Assembly: GCA_024235595.1 (NCBI GenBank)
Contig: JACKMC010000001.1
Location: 868,001-932,000 of the forward strand
DNA: 64,000 bases
Direction of reading: 5' to 3'
Origin: Zoogloeaceae bacterium
GTDB lineage: Bacteria; Pseudomonadota; Gammaproteobacteria; Burkholderiales; Rhodocyclaceae
In this document: positions 1 through 10,500 of the stretch, in pieces
Numbering within the stretch: the stretch's first letter is position 1
Layout: every line of letters starts with the position of its first letter
Position numbers and translations under genes: made by a program
Notes under the pieces: model-generated
Databases searched by the model: none
What the model was told of the DNA's origin: nothing
The model's input: the letters and a program-made list of their open reading frames with translations, nothing else

Positions 1-132
1 GCTGCCAGGCAGGAACGCGGTCAGGCAGCGGGCGTGACAATGCTGTTGCAGGCAGGTGTTCCAGATGCGCGTCCGGGGCCGCAACCGGCCCGGTCAGCTT
101 CGAATTGCGTTTTGAACAGGAGAGAATCGACT

Positions 133-1101
133 ATGAACAAACTCACATCCATCGCAGCAGCAATGACGCTGGGCGCTTCGTTGCTGAGCGCCCCGGTACA
201 GGCCGAGACCAAGTTCGTCACCATCGGCACCGGCGGGGTCACCGGGGTGTATTACGCCGCCGGTGGCGCGATCTGCCGCCTCATGAACAAGGACCGCGCC
301 ACGCATGGCATCCGCTGCTCGGTCGAATCGACGGGCGGCTCGGTCTATAACATCAACACCATCAAGGGCGGCGAACTCGACTTCGGCGTGGCCCAGTCCG
401 ACGCCCAGTACAACGCCGTCAAGGGCATCGGCCAGTTCAAGGATGCCGGTGCGATGGGCGAGCTGCGCGCGGTGTTCTCGATCCACCCCGAGCCGCTCAT
501 GGTGCTGGCCCGCAAGGAAGCCGGCGTCACCAAGATCGAGGACTTCAAGGGCAAGCGCTTCAACGTCGGCAACCCCGGCTCGGGCACCCGCGCCACCATG
601 GACGGGCTGATGGCCGCGCTGGGCATGAAGATGTCGGACTTCTCGCTGGCCTCCGAGCTCAAGGCCGACGAGCACGGCGCGGCGCTGTGCGACAACAAGA
701 TCGACGGCTTCGCCTACGTGGTCGGCAACCCCTCGGCCAACATCCAGGATCCGACCACCACCTGTGGCGCCAAGCTGGTGAACGTGACCGGACCGGTGGT
801 CGACAAGCTGATCAAGGAATATCCCTACTACGCCGTGGCGACCGTGCCGGGCGGCACCTATGCGAACAACCCCGACGCCATCAAGACCTACGGCGTGGTG
901 GCCAGCTTCGTGAGCTCCAGCAAGGTCTCCAACGACGTCGTCTATACGCTGGTCAAGGCGGTGTTCGAGAACTTCGACGACTTCAAGAAGCTGCACCCGG
1001 CCTTCGCCAACCTCGAGCCCAAGGACATGATCAAGGCCGGTCTGTCCGCCCCGCTGCATGACGGCGCCGTCAAGTACTACAAGGAAAAGGGCTGGATGTA
1101 A
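133..1101 (+). CDS. TAXI-family TRAP transporter substrate-binding protein
   Basis: Periplasmic receptor of a TRAP transporter, which would hand an organic acid-like ligand to the membrane subunit encoded next. The 322-residue product starts with a signal peptide (MNKLTSIAAAMTLGASLLSA, cleavage after PVQA). It carries the TAXI hallmarks: TIGTGGVTGVYY near the mature N terminus, then the STGGSVYN and GNPGSGTR segments that line the binding cleft. I chose the ATG at 133 over an in-frame upstream start because an AGGAGA box lies about 10 bases before it and the signal peptide begins there. The gap to the permease gene is 137 bases and holds two strong hairpins, a common way to make more binding protein than permease. 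The substrate cannot be read from sequence. Confidence 0.93.
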   Translation: MNKLTSIAAAMTLGASLLSAPVQAETKFVTIGTGGVTGVYYAAGGAICRLMNKDRATHGIRCSVESTGGSVYNINTIKGGELDFGVAQSDAQYNAVKGIGQFKDAGAMGELRAVFSIHPEPLMVLARKEAGVTKIEDFKGKRFNVGNPGSGTRATMDGLMAALGMKMSDFSLASELKADEHGAALCDNKIDGFAYVVGNPSANIQDPTTTCGAKLVNVTGPVVDKLIKEYPYYAVATVPGGTYANNPDAIKTYGVVASFVSSSKVSNDVVYTLVKAVFENFDDFKKLHPAFANLEPKDMIKAGLSAPLHDGAVKYYKEKGWM

Positions 1102-1115
1102 GCCCTCACAGGCCA

Positions 1116-1165
1116 GGGGATACCGTGTAACTGCGGTGTCCCCGACCGGCCCCGGGGCCGGTCGG
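1116..1165. terminator. Two overlapping hairpins between binding protein and permease genes
   Basis: GGGGATACCG (1116-1125) pairs with CGGTGTCCCC (1134-1143) with one wobble. Immediately after it, 1142-1165 is a perfect 24-base palindrome centred on CCCCGGGG. The two structures share bases 1142-1143, so they compete slightly. There is no T-run, so this is more likely an attenuator or mRNA-stability element than a full terminator. This is inference. Confidence 0.55.
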
Positions 1166-1238
1166 CCGTGTTCATGCAAGTTCGCTCTGAAACTCGCGTT
1201 CGCCCGGTTTATGGCCGGCTCATAAGGAAGGGGGCAAC

Positions 1239-3848
1239 ATGGCCGCTGAAATGAAAAAACCCGCGCACCATCAGCTTACGGACGAAGAGCTGAAGCAGAT
1301 CGTCGCGGAAGCCGATACGGGTGGCCGAAAGCCCACTGGTGCCGTTGCGACGGCGATGTTGATCACCGCGCTGTGTTGGTCGCTGTTTCAGGTGTGGATT
1401 GCATCACCGGCACCTTTCACCTTCGGCATCTTCGTTTTCAACGATACGGAATCGCGCTCGATTCATCTGGCCTTCGCCGTCTTTTTGGCCTTCCTTGCGT
1501 ATCCCTTCTCGAAAAGTTCGCCACGCGAGTACGTGCCAGCGCTCGATTGGGTCCTTGCGGTTGTCGGTGCCTTCTGCGCCGCCTATCTGTTCCTCTTCTA
1601 TTCCGAACTGGCGGCACGACCCGGCCAGCCCACGACCTTGGACCTTGTCGTGGCGGTGCTCGGCATGGCCCTGCTGCTGGAAGCGGCGCGCCGGGCCCTC
1701 GGCCTTCCGATGGTGATTCTGGCGCTCGTCTTCATCGTCTATATCTTCGGCGGGCCCCACATGCCCGACATGATTGCCCACAAGGGTGCGTCGCTCTCCA
1801 AGGGCATGGGGCACCTGTGGCTGACTACCGAAGGCGTGTTTGGCGTGGCGCTGGGGGTATCCTCCGGATTCATCTTCCTGTTCGTGCTTTTCGGCGCCCT
1901 GCTCGAGACCGCGGGTGCGGGAAACTATTTCATCAAGAGCGCCGTCGGCCTGCTCGGCCATCTGCGCGGCGGCCCGGCCAAGGCCGCGGTGCTGGCCTCT
2001 GCGGCGACCGGAGTGATCTCTGGCTCGTCGATCGCCAACGTGGTGACCACTGGCACCTTTACCATCCCGTTGATGAAGCGAATCGGTTACCGGGCCGACA
2101 AGGCCGCAGCCGTCGAGGTGGCCGGTTCGGTCAACGGCCAGATCATGCCACCGGTGATGGGGGCAGCAGCCTTCCTGATGGTGGAGTACGTAGGCATCCC
2201 CTATGTCGAGGTCCTCAAGCATGCGATTGTCCCTGCGCTGATCTCCTATATCGCGCTGTTCTACATCGTACACCTCGAGGCTATGAAAGCCGGCCTCAAG
2301 GGGATCCCACGGCTGCATCCCAAGCCCTGGCAGCAGTCGCTGATGAACTTCACCGTGGTCGTATCCGGGCTGGTGATTCTCTCCGCCGCGGTCTATTGGG
2401 GGCTGGGCTGGATCAAGGAAATCATGCCGGGTGCCTCGCTGGTGATCATCGCGCTGCTGATGCTCGGATCCTACATCGCGCTGATGAAACTCAGCGCCGG
2501 CTACCCTGAACTGCACATGGATGATCCCAACGACCCGATCGAAGCGCTGCCCGACGTGGGGCCGACGCTCAAGTCGGGCCTGCACTACCTGCTCCCGGTG
2601 GTGGCGCTGATCTGGAACCTCATGGTCGAGCAACTCTCGCCGGCGACATCCGCCTTCTGGGCGACGATGTTCCTGGCTTTCATCCTCGTCACCCAGCGTC
2701 CGCTGAATGCCTTTTTCCGCAAGCAGGACAATCTCGTCGAAGAGATGCATCGCGGTTTCAACGATCTGCTCAACGGCCTCGTCACCGGCGCGCGCAACAT
2801 GATCAGCATCGGCATCGCGACCGCCGCGGCGGGCGTCATCGTCGGCACCGTGACACTGACCGGTGTCGGCCTGGTGATGACCGAACTGGTCGAGACAATC
2901 TCGGGCGGCAATATCGTGATCATGCTGTTCATGGTTGCCTTCATCTGCCTGATCCTGGGCATGGGCCTGCCGACCACCGCCAACTACATCATCGTGTCCA
3001 CCCTGATGGCGCCGGTGATCGTCGAGGTCGGGGCGCAGAACGGCCTCCTCGTACCCTTGATCGCGGTGCACCTGTTCGTCTTCTACTTCGGCCTGATGGC
3101 GGACGTGACGCCTCCGGTGGGCCTGGCGTCCTACGCCGCGGCGGGGATCGCCTTGAGCGATCCGATAAAGACCGGGGTCACCGCGTTTACGTATTCGATC
3201 CGCACGGCGGTGCTGCCCTTCATGTTCATCTTCAACACGCAGTTGCTGCTGATCGACATCGAGGGACCCTTTCACCTCATGCTGACACTGGTAAGCGCGA
3301 CCCTGGCGAGTCTCGTGTTTGCCGCCGCGACGCAGGGTTGGTTCATCACCCGCAGTCGCCTATGGGAGTCGGCGCTGATGATCGCGATCACCTTCGTGCT
3401 GTTCCGGCCAGGTTTCATCATGGATAGGATCTACCCGCCGTTCGAGGCCCTGCATGGTGCGGAAGCGATCGAGGCCGTCAATACGGTCGGCGACGGCGAG
3501 CGCCTGCGAATATTCATCGAAGGTATCAACATCGAGGGCGACGAGGTCAAGAAAGGGGTGCTTCTGCCCCTCGGCCCGAAGGCAGAAAATTCGCGTGCAC
3601 GCCTCACCGCGGCAGGTGTGTCGGTGGTTCCAATGGGTGAGGAGATCATGGTCAGTGGGGTCAAGTTCGGAAGCCAGGCGGAAAAGCTCGGCATCGAGCA
3701 GGGCTACACGATCTCGTCGGTCGAGATGCCGCTCGATCGGCCGGCCAAGGAATGGATCTTCGTGCCGGCCATGGTATTGCTTGGCCTCATCGTGATGCTG
3801 CAAAGGCGGCGCCGGGAAACCGACGTGCCGGTCGCAGCTGCGGGCTGA
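1239..3848 (+). CDS. TRAP transporter fused permease (4TM/12TM) with DUF3394 tail
   Basis: Membrane subunit of the TAXI-TRAP system, fusing the small DctQ-like part (four helices, roughly residues 40-150) to the large DctM-like part (about 170-680). The M part shows the glycine/proline-rich segments GVISGSSIANVVTTG and LGMGLPTTANYIIVS typical of this family. A C-terminal extension of about 170 residues matches the DUF3394 region found on many TAXI permeases, with a final hydrophobic segment. At 869 residues it is at the long end for fused TRAP permeases, as expected with that tail. The start has the strong site AAGGAAGGGGG. It is paired with the upstream binding protein and drives cation-coupled uptake in the inner membrane. 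Confidence 0.93.
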   Translation: MAAEMKKPAHHQLTDEELKQIVAEADTGGRKPTGAVATAMLITALCWSLFQVWIASPAPFTFGIFVFNDTESRSIHLAFAVFLAFLAYPFSKSSPREYVPALDWVLAVVGAFCAAYLFLFYSELAARPGQPTTLDLVVAVLGMALLLEAARRALGLPMVILALVFIVYIFGGPHMPDMIAHKGASLSKGMGHLWLTTEGVFGVALGVSSGFIFLFVLFGALLETAGAGNYFIKSAVGLLGHLRGGPAKAAVLASAATGVISGSSIANVVTTGTFTIPLMKRIGYRADKAAAVEVAGSVNGQIMPPVMGAAAFLMVEYVGIPYVEVLKHAIVPALISYIALFYIVHLEAMKAGLKGIPRLHPKPWQQSLMNFTVVVSGLVILSAAVYWGLGWIKEIMPGASLVIIALLMLGSYIALMKLSAGYPELHMDDPNDPIEALPDVGPTLKSGLHYLLPVVALIWNLMVEQLSPATSAFWATMFLAFILVTQRPLNAFFRKQDNLVEEMHRGFNDLLNGLVTGARNMISIGIATAAAGVIVGTVTLTGVGLVMTELVETISGGNIVIMLFMVAFICLILGMGLPTTANYIIVSTLMAPVIVEVGAQNGLLVPLIAVHLFVFYFGLMADVTPPVGLASYAAAGIALSDPIKTGVTAFTYSIRTAVLPFMFIFNTQLLLIDIEGPFHLMLTLVSATLASLVFAAATQGWFITRSRLWESALMIAITFVLFRPGFIMDRIYPPFEALHGAEAIEAVNTVGDGERLRIFIEGINIEGDEVKKGVLLPLGPKAENSRARLTAAGVSVVPMGEEIMVSGVKFGSQAEKLGIEQGYTISSVEMPLDRPAKEWIFVPAMVLLGLIVMLQRRRRETDVPVAAAG

Positions 3849-4000
3849 GGCAACCAACTGCCCGTGCCGCGGTTTGCCAGTGGCAGAAGGACGGATCGCG
3901 AGGCGGGCGAGCCGGCATGGCTGGGCGGTGATTGCCGCATCCGCAACGCCCGGCGAGTGTCCGGCAGGCAAGAATTTGCTATCGACACAGGAGCCACTCC

Positions 4001-5005
4001 GTGGATATCGAAACCTATGTCCGTGAGCTGCCCAAGGCCGAACTGCATCTGCACATCGAGGGCACCCTCGAGCCCGAGCTGATGTTCGAGCTGGCGCGGC
4101 GCAACGGCGTCGCGCTGCCCTGGAAGAGCGTCGACGAAACCCGCGCCGCCTACGCCTTCGAAGACCTGCAGAGCTTTCTCGACCTGTACTACGCGGGCGC
4201 TGCGGCGCTGGTCCGCGAGGCGGATTTCTTCGACCTCGCGATGGCCTATTTCGAGCGCGCCGCAGCCGACGGCGTGGTGCATGCCGAGCTGTTCTTCGAT
4301 CCGCAGACCCACACCGCGCGGGGTCTCGCCTACGAGACGGTGCTCGACGGACTGGAGCGGGCCTGCGTCACGGCGCGCGAGCGCTTCGGCATCGGCTCAC
4401 GCCTGATCCTGTGCTTTCTGCGACATCTGAGCGAGGAAGAGGGCTTTGCCACGCTCGAGCAGGCGCTGCCGCATCTCGCGAGGATCCACGGCGTCGGGCT
4501 GGATTCCTCCGAGATGGGCCATCCCCCATCGAAGTTTGCGCGGCTCTTCGCCCGTTGCCGCGAACTTGGCCTGCACCTGGTTGCCCATGCCGGCGAGGAG
4601 GGCCCGCCCGACTACATCGTCGAGGCGCTGGATCTGCTGCAGGTGGAACGCATCGATCACGGTGTGCGGGCGGCCGAAAGTCCGGCGCTGATGGCGCGGC
4701 TGGTGCGTGAACAGATTCCGCTCACGGTCTGTCCGCTCTCCAACGTCAAGCTGTGCGTGTTTGCGACCCTGGCCGACCACAACCTCAAGGCGATGCTCGA
4801 GGCGGGCATCAAGGTGACCATCAACTCCGACGATCCGGCGTATTTCGGTGGCTATGTGGGCAAGAACTTCGTCGACACGGCTACGGCGCTAAGTCTGTCG
4901 CGGAGCGAGCTCAAGCGCATCGCCCGCAACAGTCTCGAGGCGGCTTTCGTCTCCGAGGCCGAGCGCAGGCCCTGGCTGGCCCGGCTCGAGGCGCTCGAAG
5001 GCTGA
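4001..5005 (+). CDS. Adenine deaminase of the adenosine deaminase fold
   Basis: Zn-dependent hydrolase that converts adenine to hypoxanthine for purine salvage. The metal site is visible: HLH at residues 16-18, HAGEE mid-protein, the IDHGVRA His and NSDDPAYF near the C terminus. HIEGTLEPE after the HxH, LDSSEMGHPP and the TVCPLSN stretch are the signatures that separate the adenine deaminase branch (as in Pseudomonas) from true adenosine deaminases. The length (334 residues) fits. The start is a GTG at 4001 with ACAGGAG 8-9 bases upstream; the open frame continues upstream but without homologous sequence. It lies 152 bases after the TRAP permease, so co-transcription is possible but not shown. 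Adenosine deaminase activity is the main alternative. Confidence 0.85.
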   Translation: MDIETYVRELPKAELHLHIEGTLEPELMFELARRNGVALPWKSVDETRAAYAFEDLQSFLDLYYAGAAALVREADFFDLAMAYFERAAADGVVHAELFFDPQTHTARGLAYETVLDGLERACVTARERFGIGSRLILCFLRHLSEEEGFATLEQALPHLARIHGVGLDSSEMGHPPSKFARLFARCRELGLHLVAHAGEEGPPDYIVEALDLLQVERIDHGVRAAESPALMARLVREQIPLTVCPLSNVKLCVFATLADHNLKAMLEAGIKVTINSDDPAYFGGYVGKNFVDTATALSLSRSELKRIARNSLEAAFVSEAERRPWLARLEALEG

Positions 5006-5011
5006 GGCCGC

Positions 5012-6118
5012 TCAGGCGGCGGGCGCCTGCCCGCCGATCGAGGCGAGGATCGCTTCCACCTGCGCTTGCGCCAGGTCGCGGACAATGAACACCAGCCGGC
5101 TGCGGCGATCGTCGTAGGGCCGCTGCCTGGGCCAGGCCGGCAGGCTGGTGGGCGGATAGACGGAATGCTGCACGCACTGCAGTACCCGCGGCAACGGATC
5201 GCCGGCGATGTTGAGCAAGCCCTTGATGCGCAGGATCCGGGTGCCGTAGGCCTGCAGCAAGACGTCGAGCGCGTCCGAGAAATCGAACCACCGCAGCGGC
5301 TCGTCGAAGACGAGCACGAAGCTGCTGACGTCCGCGTCGTGCCGGCTGTGTGCCGCTGCGGGCTGCGCCGCCGCGGGAGGGGCGGCGGCCCTGCGCCACT
5401 GCGTGGTGTTGCGCGCGGCTTGCATTCGCACGGCCTGTTCACCGAGCCAGGCGCTCACGTCGGGCGTCTTGCCGGCGGGGTCGTAGAGACCGCAGCCGAG
5501 GATGGCGTCGGCCGCAACCACGCCGCCCGAGACTTCGAGCTGCTGCGCGCCGGGGTTGAGTGCTCTCAGCCGTTGGCAAAGCGCCGCAAGCAGGGGGGCG
5601 TCGGCAAGGTCGCACTTGGTGATCAGCAGGCGATCGGCCATCGCCACCTGGCGCACCGCCTCGCGGTGTTCGTCGAGCTGCACCATCGCGTGGCTGGCGT
5701 CGACCGCGGTGATCACGCCATCGCAGCGGAAACGCTCGGAGATGAAGGGCTCGGCCATCAGCGTGTGGATCACCGGCGCCGGATCGGCGAGCCCGGTGGT
5801 CTCGATCAGCACCCGTCGCAGCGGTCCGATCTCGCGCCGCAACGCACGCATGAAAAGGCCCTTGAGGGCGCGTACCAGGTCGCCCTGCACGCTGCAGCAG
5901 ATGCAGCCCGAGTCGAGCACCACCAGGGTCTCGTCGATCCGTTCGACGAGATGGTGATCGACGGCGACCGCGCCGAGCTCGTTGATGAGCACCGCACAGC
6001 CGGCCATTTCCGGCAACTGCACGAGCTGGTTGAGGATCGTGGTCTTGCCGGCACCGAGAAAGCCGGTGAGCACCGTCACCGGCAGGCGTCGATCCTCGTC
6101 CTCGCCGCGATCGGTCAC
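5012..6118 (-). CDS. CobW/G3E-family P-loop GTPase, putative metallochaperone
   Basis: GTPase of the COG0523 group, which inserts or delivers metals such as Zn or Co. Walker A is GFLGAGKT (residues 19-26), the metal-binding CxCC motif is CICC (72-75), and the guanine-specificity motif is ITKCD. A CobW C-terminal domain follows from about residue 265. Between the two domains is a His/Ala-rich linker (AHSRHDAD) that could add metal ligands. The start lies 3 bases after the stop of the efflux outer-membrane gene, so it is probably read through from the RND operon. The metal and client protein are unknown; its place behind an RND pump does not by itself prove metal efflux. Confidence 0.88.
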   Translation of the reverse strand: MTDRGEDEDRRLPVTVLTGFLGAGKTTILNQLVQLPEMAGCAVLINELGAVAVDHHLVERIDETLVVLDSGCICCSVQGDLVRALKGLFMRALRREIGPLRRVLIETTGLADPAPVIHTLMAEPFISERFRCDGVITAVDASHAMVQLDEHREAVRQVAMADRLLITKCDLADAPLLAALCQRLRALNPGAQQLEVSGGVVAADAILGCGLYDPAGKTPDVSAWLGEQAVRMQAARNTTQWRRAAAPPAAAQPAAAHSRHDADVSSFVLVFDEPLRWFDFSDALDVLLQAYGTRILRIKGLLNIAGDPLPRVLQCVQHSVYPPTSLPAWPRQRPYDDRRSRLVFIVRDLAQAQVEAILASIGGQAPAA

Positions 6119-6121
6119 GAT

Positions 6122-7522
6122 CTATTTCCAGCCACCGCCCAATACCTTGTAGAGCGTCACCCGATTGCTGGCCTCGGAGAGCCGTACGCCGATCAACTCC
6201 TGCTGCGCCGAATAGAGCGAGCGCTGGGCATCGAGCAGGCCGAGATAGCTGTCGATACCGTTGCGGTAGCGCGCTTCGGAGAGCCGGAAGGTCTCCTCGC
6301 TGGCGGCCACCAGGCGGCGTTCGGCGTCGAGCTGCTCGGCCAGCGTGGCACGGTCGGCGAGACCGTCGGCGACCTCGCGGAAGGCCGACTGGATGGTCTT
6401 CTCGTAGGTGGCGACGTTGATGTCCCGCTGTACTTCGGCAACATCGAGGCTGGCGCGCAGCGCGCCGGCGTTGAAGATCGGCAGACTCAGTTGGGGGCTG
6501 AAGCTCCAGTTGCGCGAACCCGAGCCGAACAGGCCGTCGAGCGTCGAGCTCGCGGTGCCGGCGCTGGCGGTGAGCGTGATGCGCGGGAAGAAGGCCGCGC
6601 GGGCGGCGCCGATGCTGGCATTGGCCGCGCGCAGCTGGCGCTCCGCCTGCAGCACGTCGGGTCGGCGCGCGAGTACCGAGGACGGCACCCCGGCCGGAAG
6701 TTCGGCCAGCGCGCTGACCGCGTCGACCAGCTTTTCGGGCAGCAGCGTGGCGGGCACTGGCGTGCCTGCCAGCAAGGCGAGGGCGTTCTCGTCCCGCGCC
6801 ACCTGCGCCGTGTAGAGGGCGGCGTCCGCACGGGCGCGTTGCATGGTGGTCTCGGCCTGGCGCAGATCGAGGGCCGAGGAGGCGCCCGCCTCGAAGCTCT
6901 TGCGGGTCAGCGACAGGGACTTCTGCTGTGTCTCGAAGGTGTTCTGCGCAAGGTCGCGCAGCTCGCGGTCGGCGGCCAGGGTGAGCCAGGCAGTGGCGAC
7001 CTCCGCCACCAGGCTGAGCTGTGCGCTGCGTCGCGCTTCCTCGGTGCCGAGATAGGTCTCGAGCGCCTGCTCGCTGAGGCTGCGGACCCGTCCGAAGAAG
7101 TCGAGCTCCCAGGCCGACAGGCCAAGATTGGCGCTGTACTGCCGGCTGATGGTCGCGTTGCCGCTGCTGGTGAGGTCGCCCGGCGTGCGCGTGGTCGTCT
7201 CACCGATCCCGGCGTTGATCGCCGGGAAGCGGTCGGCACGCTGGATGCGATACTGAGCGCGGGCCTGCTCGATGTTGAGCGTCGAGATCCGCAGGTCGCG
7301 GTTGTTGGCCAGTGCGAGTTCGATCAGCTCGCGCAGTCGCGGGTCGGCGAAATAGTCCCGCCACGCGATATCCGCTACGGCGCGGGCCTCGCTGTCCGCG
7401 GTGACACCCGGAAAGCTTGTCGGCACCGGCGCCGCGGGCCGCTCGTAGTCGGGTGTGAGGGTCGTGCAGGCGCCGGCCAGCAGGGCCGAGAAGATGATGG
7501 TCGAGGTGCGAAGCGGTGTCAT
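6122..7522 (-). CDS. RND efflux outer-membrane lipoprotein (NodT/OprM family)
   Basis: Outer-membrane channel of the tripartite efflux pump encoded by the next two genes. The 466-residue protein begins with a lipoprotein signal (lipobox LLAGAC), then TPDYERPAAPVP, the usual NodT-family opening. Two repeated coiled regions follow (RDLRISTLNIEQARAQYRI and AASEETFRLSEARYRNGI), as in TolC/OprM barrels. The start ATG at 7522 overlaps the pump stop codon as ATGA, giving translational coupling. The open frame extends far upstream but only as antisense-like sequence inside the pump gene, so the lipoprotein start is clearly right. Confidence 0.93.
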   Translation of the reverse strand: MTPLRTSTIIFSALLAGACTTLTPDYERPAAPVPTSFPGVTADSEARAVADIAWRDYFADPRLRELIELALANNRDLRISTLNIEQARAQYRIQRADRFPAINAGIGETTTRTPGDLTSSGNATISRQYSANLGLSAWELDFFGRVRSLSEQALETYLGTEEARRSAQLSLVAEVATAWLTLAADRELRDLAQNTFETQQKSLSLTRKSFEAGASSALDLRQAETTMQRARADAALYTAQVARDENALALLAGTPVPATLLPEKLVDAVSALAELPAGVPSSVLARRPDVLQAERQLRAANASIGAARAAFFPRITLTASAGTASSTLDGLFGSGSRNWSFSPQLSLPIFNAGALRASLDVAEVQRDINVATYEKTIQSAFREVADGLADRATLAEQLDAERRLVAASEETFRLSEARYRNGIDSYLGLLDAQRSLYSAQQELIGVRLSEASNRVTLYKVLGGGWK

Positions 7523-10500
7523 TGCTTGGCCTCCAGCGTGCGCTGCCCGGAAGCATCCGGCGCCTTCGGCTTGTCCTTGAAGATACGTTTGATGACCACG
7601 TAGAAGAGCGGTACGAAGAAGATCCCCAGCGCGGTGGCGAAGATGGTGCCGCCGAGCACGCCGGTACCGATGGCATTCTGGCTGCCGGCGCCCGCGCCGG
7701 TAGCCGTTGCGAGCGGCAGCACGCCGAAGCCGAAAGCCAGCGAGGTCATGAGGATGGGGCGAAGTCGCATGCGCACCGCCTCGAGCGTCGCCTCGACGAG
7801 TTCCTTGCCCTCTTCCATCTGCGCCTTGGCGAATTCCACGATCAGGATCGCGTTCTTCGACGACAGGCCGATGGTGGCGAGCAGGCCGACCTGGAAGTAG
7901 ATGTCGTTGGACAGCCCGCGGCCGGTGGCGGCGACGATCGCGCCGAGCACCCCGAGTGGCACCACCAGCATGACCGCGAAGGGAATCGACCAGCTCTCGT
8001 AGAGCGCCGCCAGGCACAGGAACACCACCAGGATCGAGAGCGCAAACAGCGCCGGCGCCTGGGAGCCGCTCTTGCGTTCCTCATAGGAGGTGCCCGACCA
8101 TTCGTAGCCGATCCCCGCCGGCAGCTTGGCGGCGATCTCCGCGACGGCGTCCATCGCCTCGCCCGAGGACAGGCCCGGCGCGGCCTGGCCGAGCACTTGC
8201 ATCGAAGACTGGCCGTTGAAGCGCTCGAGACGCGGTGAGCCGTAGGTCCAGTGGGCCTTGGCGAAGGCCGAGAAGGGCACCATCTCGCCCTTGGCGTTGC
8301 GCACATACCACTTGCCAAGGTCTTCGGGCGTCATGCGCGCGGGCGCGTCGGCCTGCAGGTAGACCTTCTTGATCCGGCCACGGTCGATGAAGTCGTTTAC
8401 ATAGCTGCCGCCCCAGGCGGTGGACAGGGTTTCGTTGATATCCGCCACCGCTACGCCCAGCGCGCCGGCCTTGGCGTGGTCGATGTCGAGGGCCAGTTCC
8501 GGCATGTCCTCCTGTCCGTTGGGCCGCACCCCGACCAGGCGCTTGTCCTGCGCGGCCATGCCCAGGAACTGGTTGCGCGCCGCCAGCAGGGCGTCGTGGC
8601 CGAGACCCGAGCGGTCCTGCAACTCGACGGTGAAACCACCCGAGGTGCCGAGTTCGATCACCGCGGGCGGAACGAAGGCGAACACCATGGCCTCGCGAAT
8701 CTGCGAGAAGGCCGCCATGGCACGGCCGGCAACCGACTTGACATCGGTGCCTGGCGCCGTGCGCTCATCCCAGGGGCGCAGGTTCACAAAACCGATGCCC
8801 ATGTTCTGGCCGCTGCCGCCAAAGCTGAAGCCGGCGACGGTGAACAGCGCACGTACCGTGTCCTTCTCGTCTTCGAGAAAGTGCTTCTCGACCTTCCGGA
8901 GCACCGCGAGGGTGCGCTCCTGGGTCGCGCCGGCCGGCAACATCACCTGGTTGAACATCACCCCCTGGTCTTCCTCGGGCAGGAAGGAGGTGGGCATGCG
9001 CACGAACAGGAAACCGAGCACCGCCACGATCACCGCGTAGATCAGCATGAAGCGCAGGCTCCGACGCAGGATGCCGCCTACCGCCGACTCGTAGCGTCGG
9101 GTGCCGCGCTCGAACTTGGTGTTGAACCAGTGGAAGAAGCCGCCGAGGAGACCTCCCTCGCCATGTTCATGCCCTTTTTCCACGGGCTTGAGCATGGTCG
9201 CGCACAGCGCCGGGGTGAATACGATGGCGACCAGTACCGACAGCGCCATGGCGGCCACGATGGTGATCGAGAACTGGCGATAGATCACCCCCGTGGAGCC
9301 GCCGAAGAAGGCCATCGGCACGAACACCGCGGACAGCACCAGGCCGATGCCGACCAGCGCGCCGGTGATCTGGCCCATCGAGCGCTTGGTGGCCTCCTTG
9401 GGAGGCAGGCCTTCTTCACTCATCACGCGCTCGACGTTCTCCACCACCACGATGGCGTCGTCCACCAGCAGGCCGATCGCCAGCACCATGCCGAACATGG
9501 TCAGGGTGTTGATCGAGAATCCGAACGCGGCCATCACGCCGAAGGTGCCGAGCAGCACCACCGGCACCGCGATGGTGGGGATCAGCGTGGCGCGCAGGTT
9601 CTGCAGGAACAGGTACATCACCAGGAACACCAGCACCACCGCTTCGATCAGGGTCTTGACCACCTCCTCGATGGAGATGCGCACGAAGGGCGTGGTGTCG
9701 TAGGGCACGACGTACTTGACGCCTGTGGGGAAGTAGCGCTGCATGTCGTCGAGCTTGGCGCGCACCGCGGTGGCGGTGTCCAGTGCATTGGCGCCCGCGG
9801 CGAGGCGGATACCGATCCCGGCGGCGGGCTGGCCGTTGTAGCGGGCGACCGTGCTGTAGCTCTCGGCGCCGATCTCCACCCGCGCCACGTCGCGCAGGCG
9901 CACTTCGCCGCCGCTGACCGAGCTGCGAAGCAGGATGTCGTTGAACTCGTCGGGCGTCTTCAGCCGGCTCTGGGCAGTGATCGAGGCAGTGAAGCCCTGC
10001 CCCGGCACCGCCGGCGCGCCGCCGAGCTGACCTGCCGAGACCTGGCTGTTCTGCGCCTCGATGGCGCTCGTCACGTCACCCGGGGTGAGGCCGAAATTGG
10101 TGAGCTTGGCGGGATCGAGCCAGACGCGCATCGCGTACTGGGAGCCGAAGATGGTCACCTCGCCGACGCCGCTGACCCGCGAGAGCTGGTCCTGCACCGA
10201 GGAGACCAGGAAGTCCGACAGATCGGTGCCGTCCTGGCTGCCGTCCTCGGAGACGAAGCCCGCCACCATGAGGAAGTTGCGGGCCGACTTGGCGACGGTT
10301 ACGCCCTGATTCTGGACGGCTTGCGGCAGCAGGGTGAGTGCGGCCTGGACCTTGTTCTGCACCTGTACCTGGGCGATGTCAGGGTCGGTGCCGGCGTCGA
10401 AGGTGAGCGTGACCGTGGCGTTGCCGAAGGAGTCACTGGTCGAGTTCATGTACAGCAGGCCGTCCAGACCGGTGAGCTTTTGCTCGATGACCTGGGTGAC

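Noticed and set aside
18..60. TGACAATGCTGTTGCA as a sigma-54 promoter of the TAXI receptor gene
   Set aside because: The invariant GG of the -24 element is GA here; only the TTGCA half fits.
94..1179. Long antisense open frames, here and opposite most GC-rich genes (for example opposite TRAP permease, lon, RND pump, tolB)
   Set aside because: They mirror codon bias of the true genes, have Arg/His-rich compositions and no family motifs or ribosome sites.
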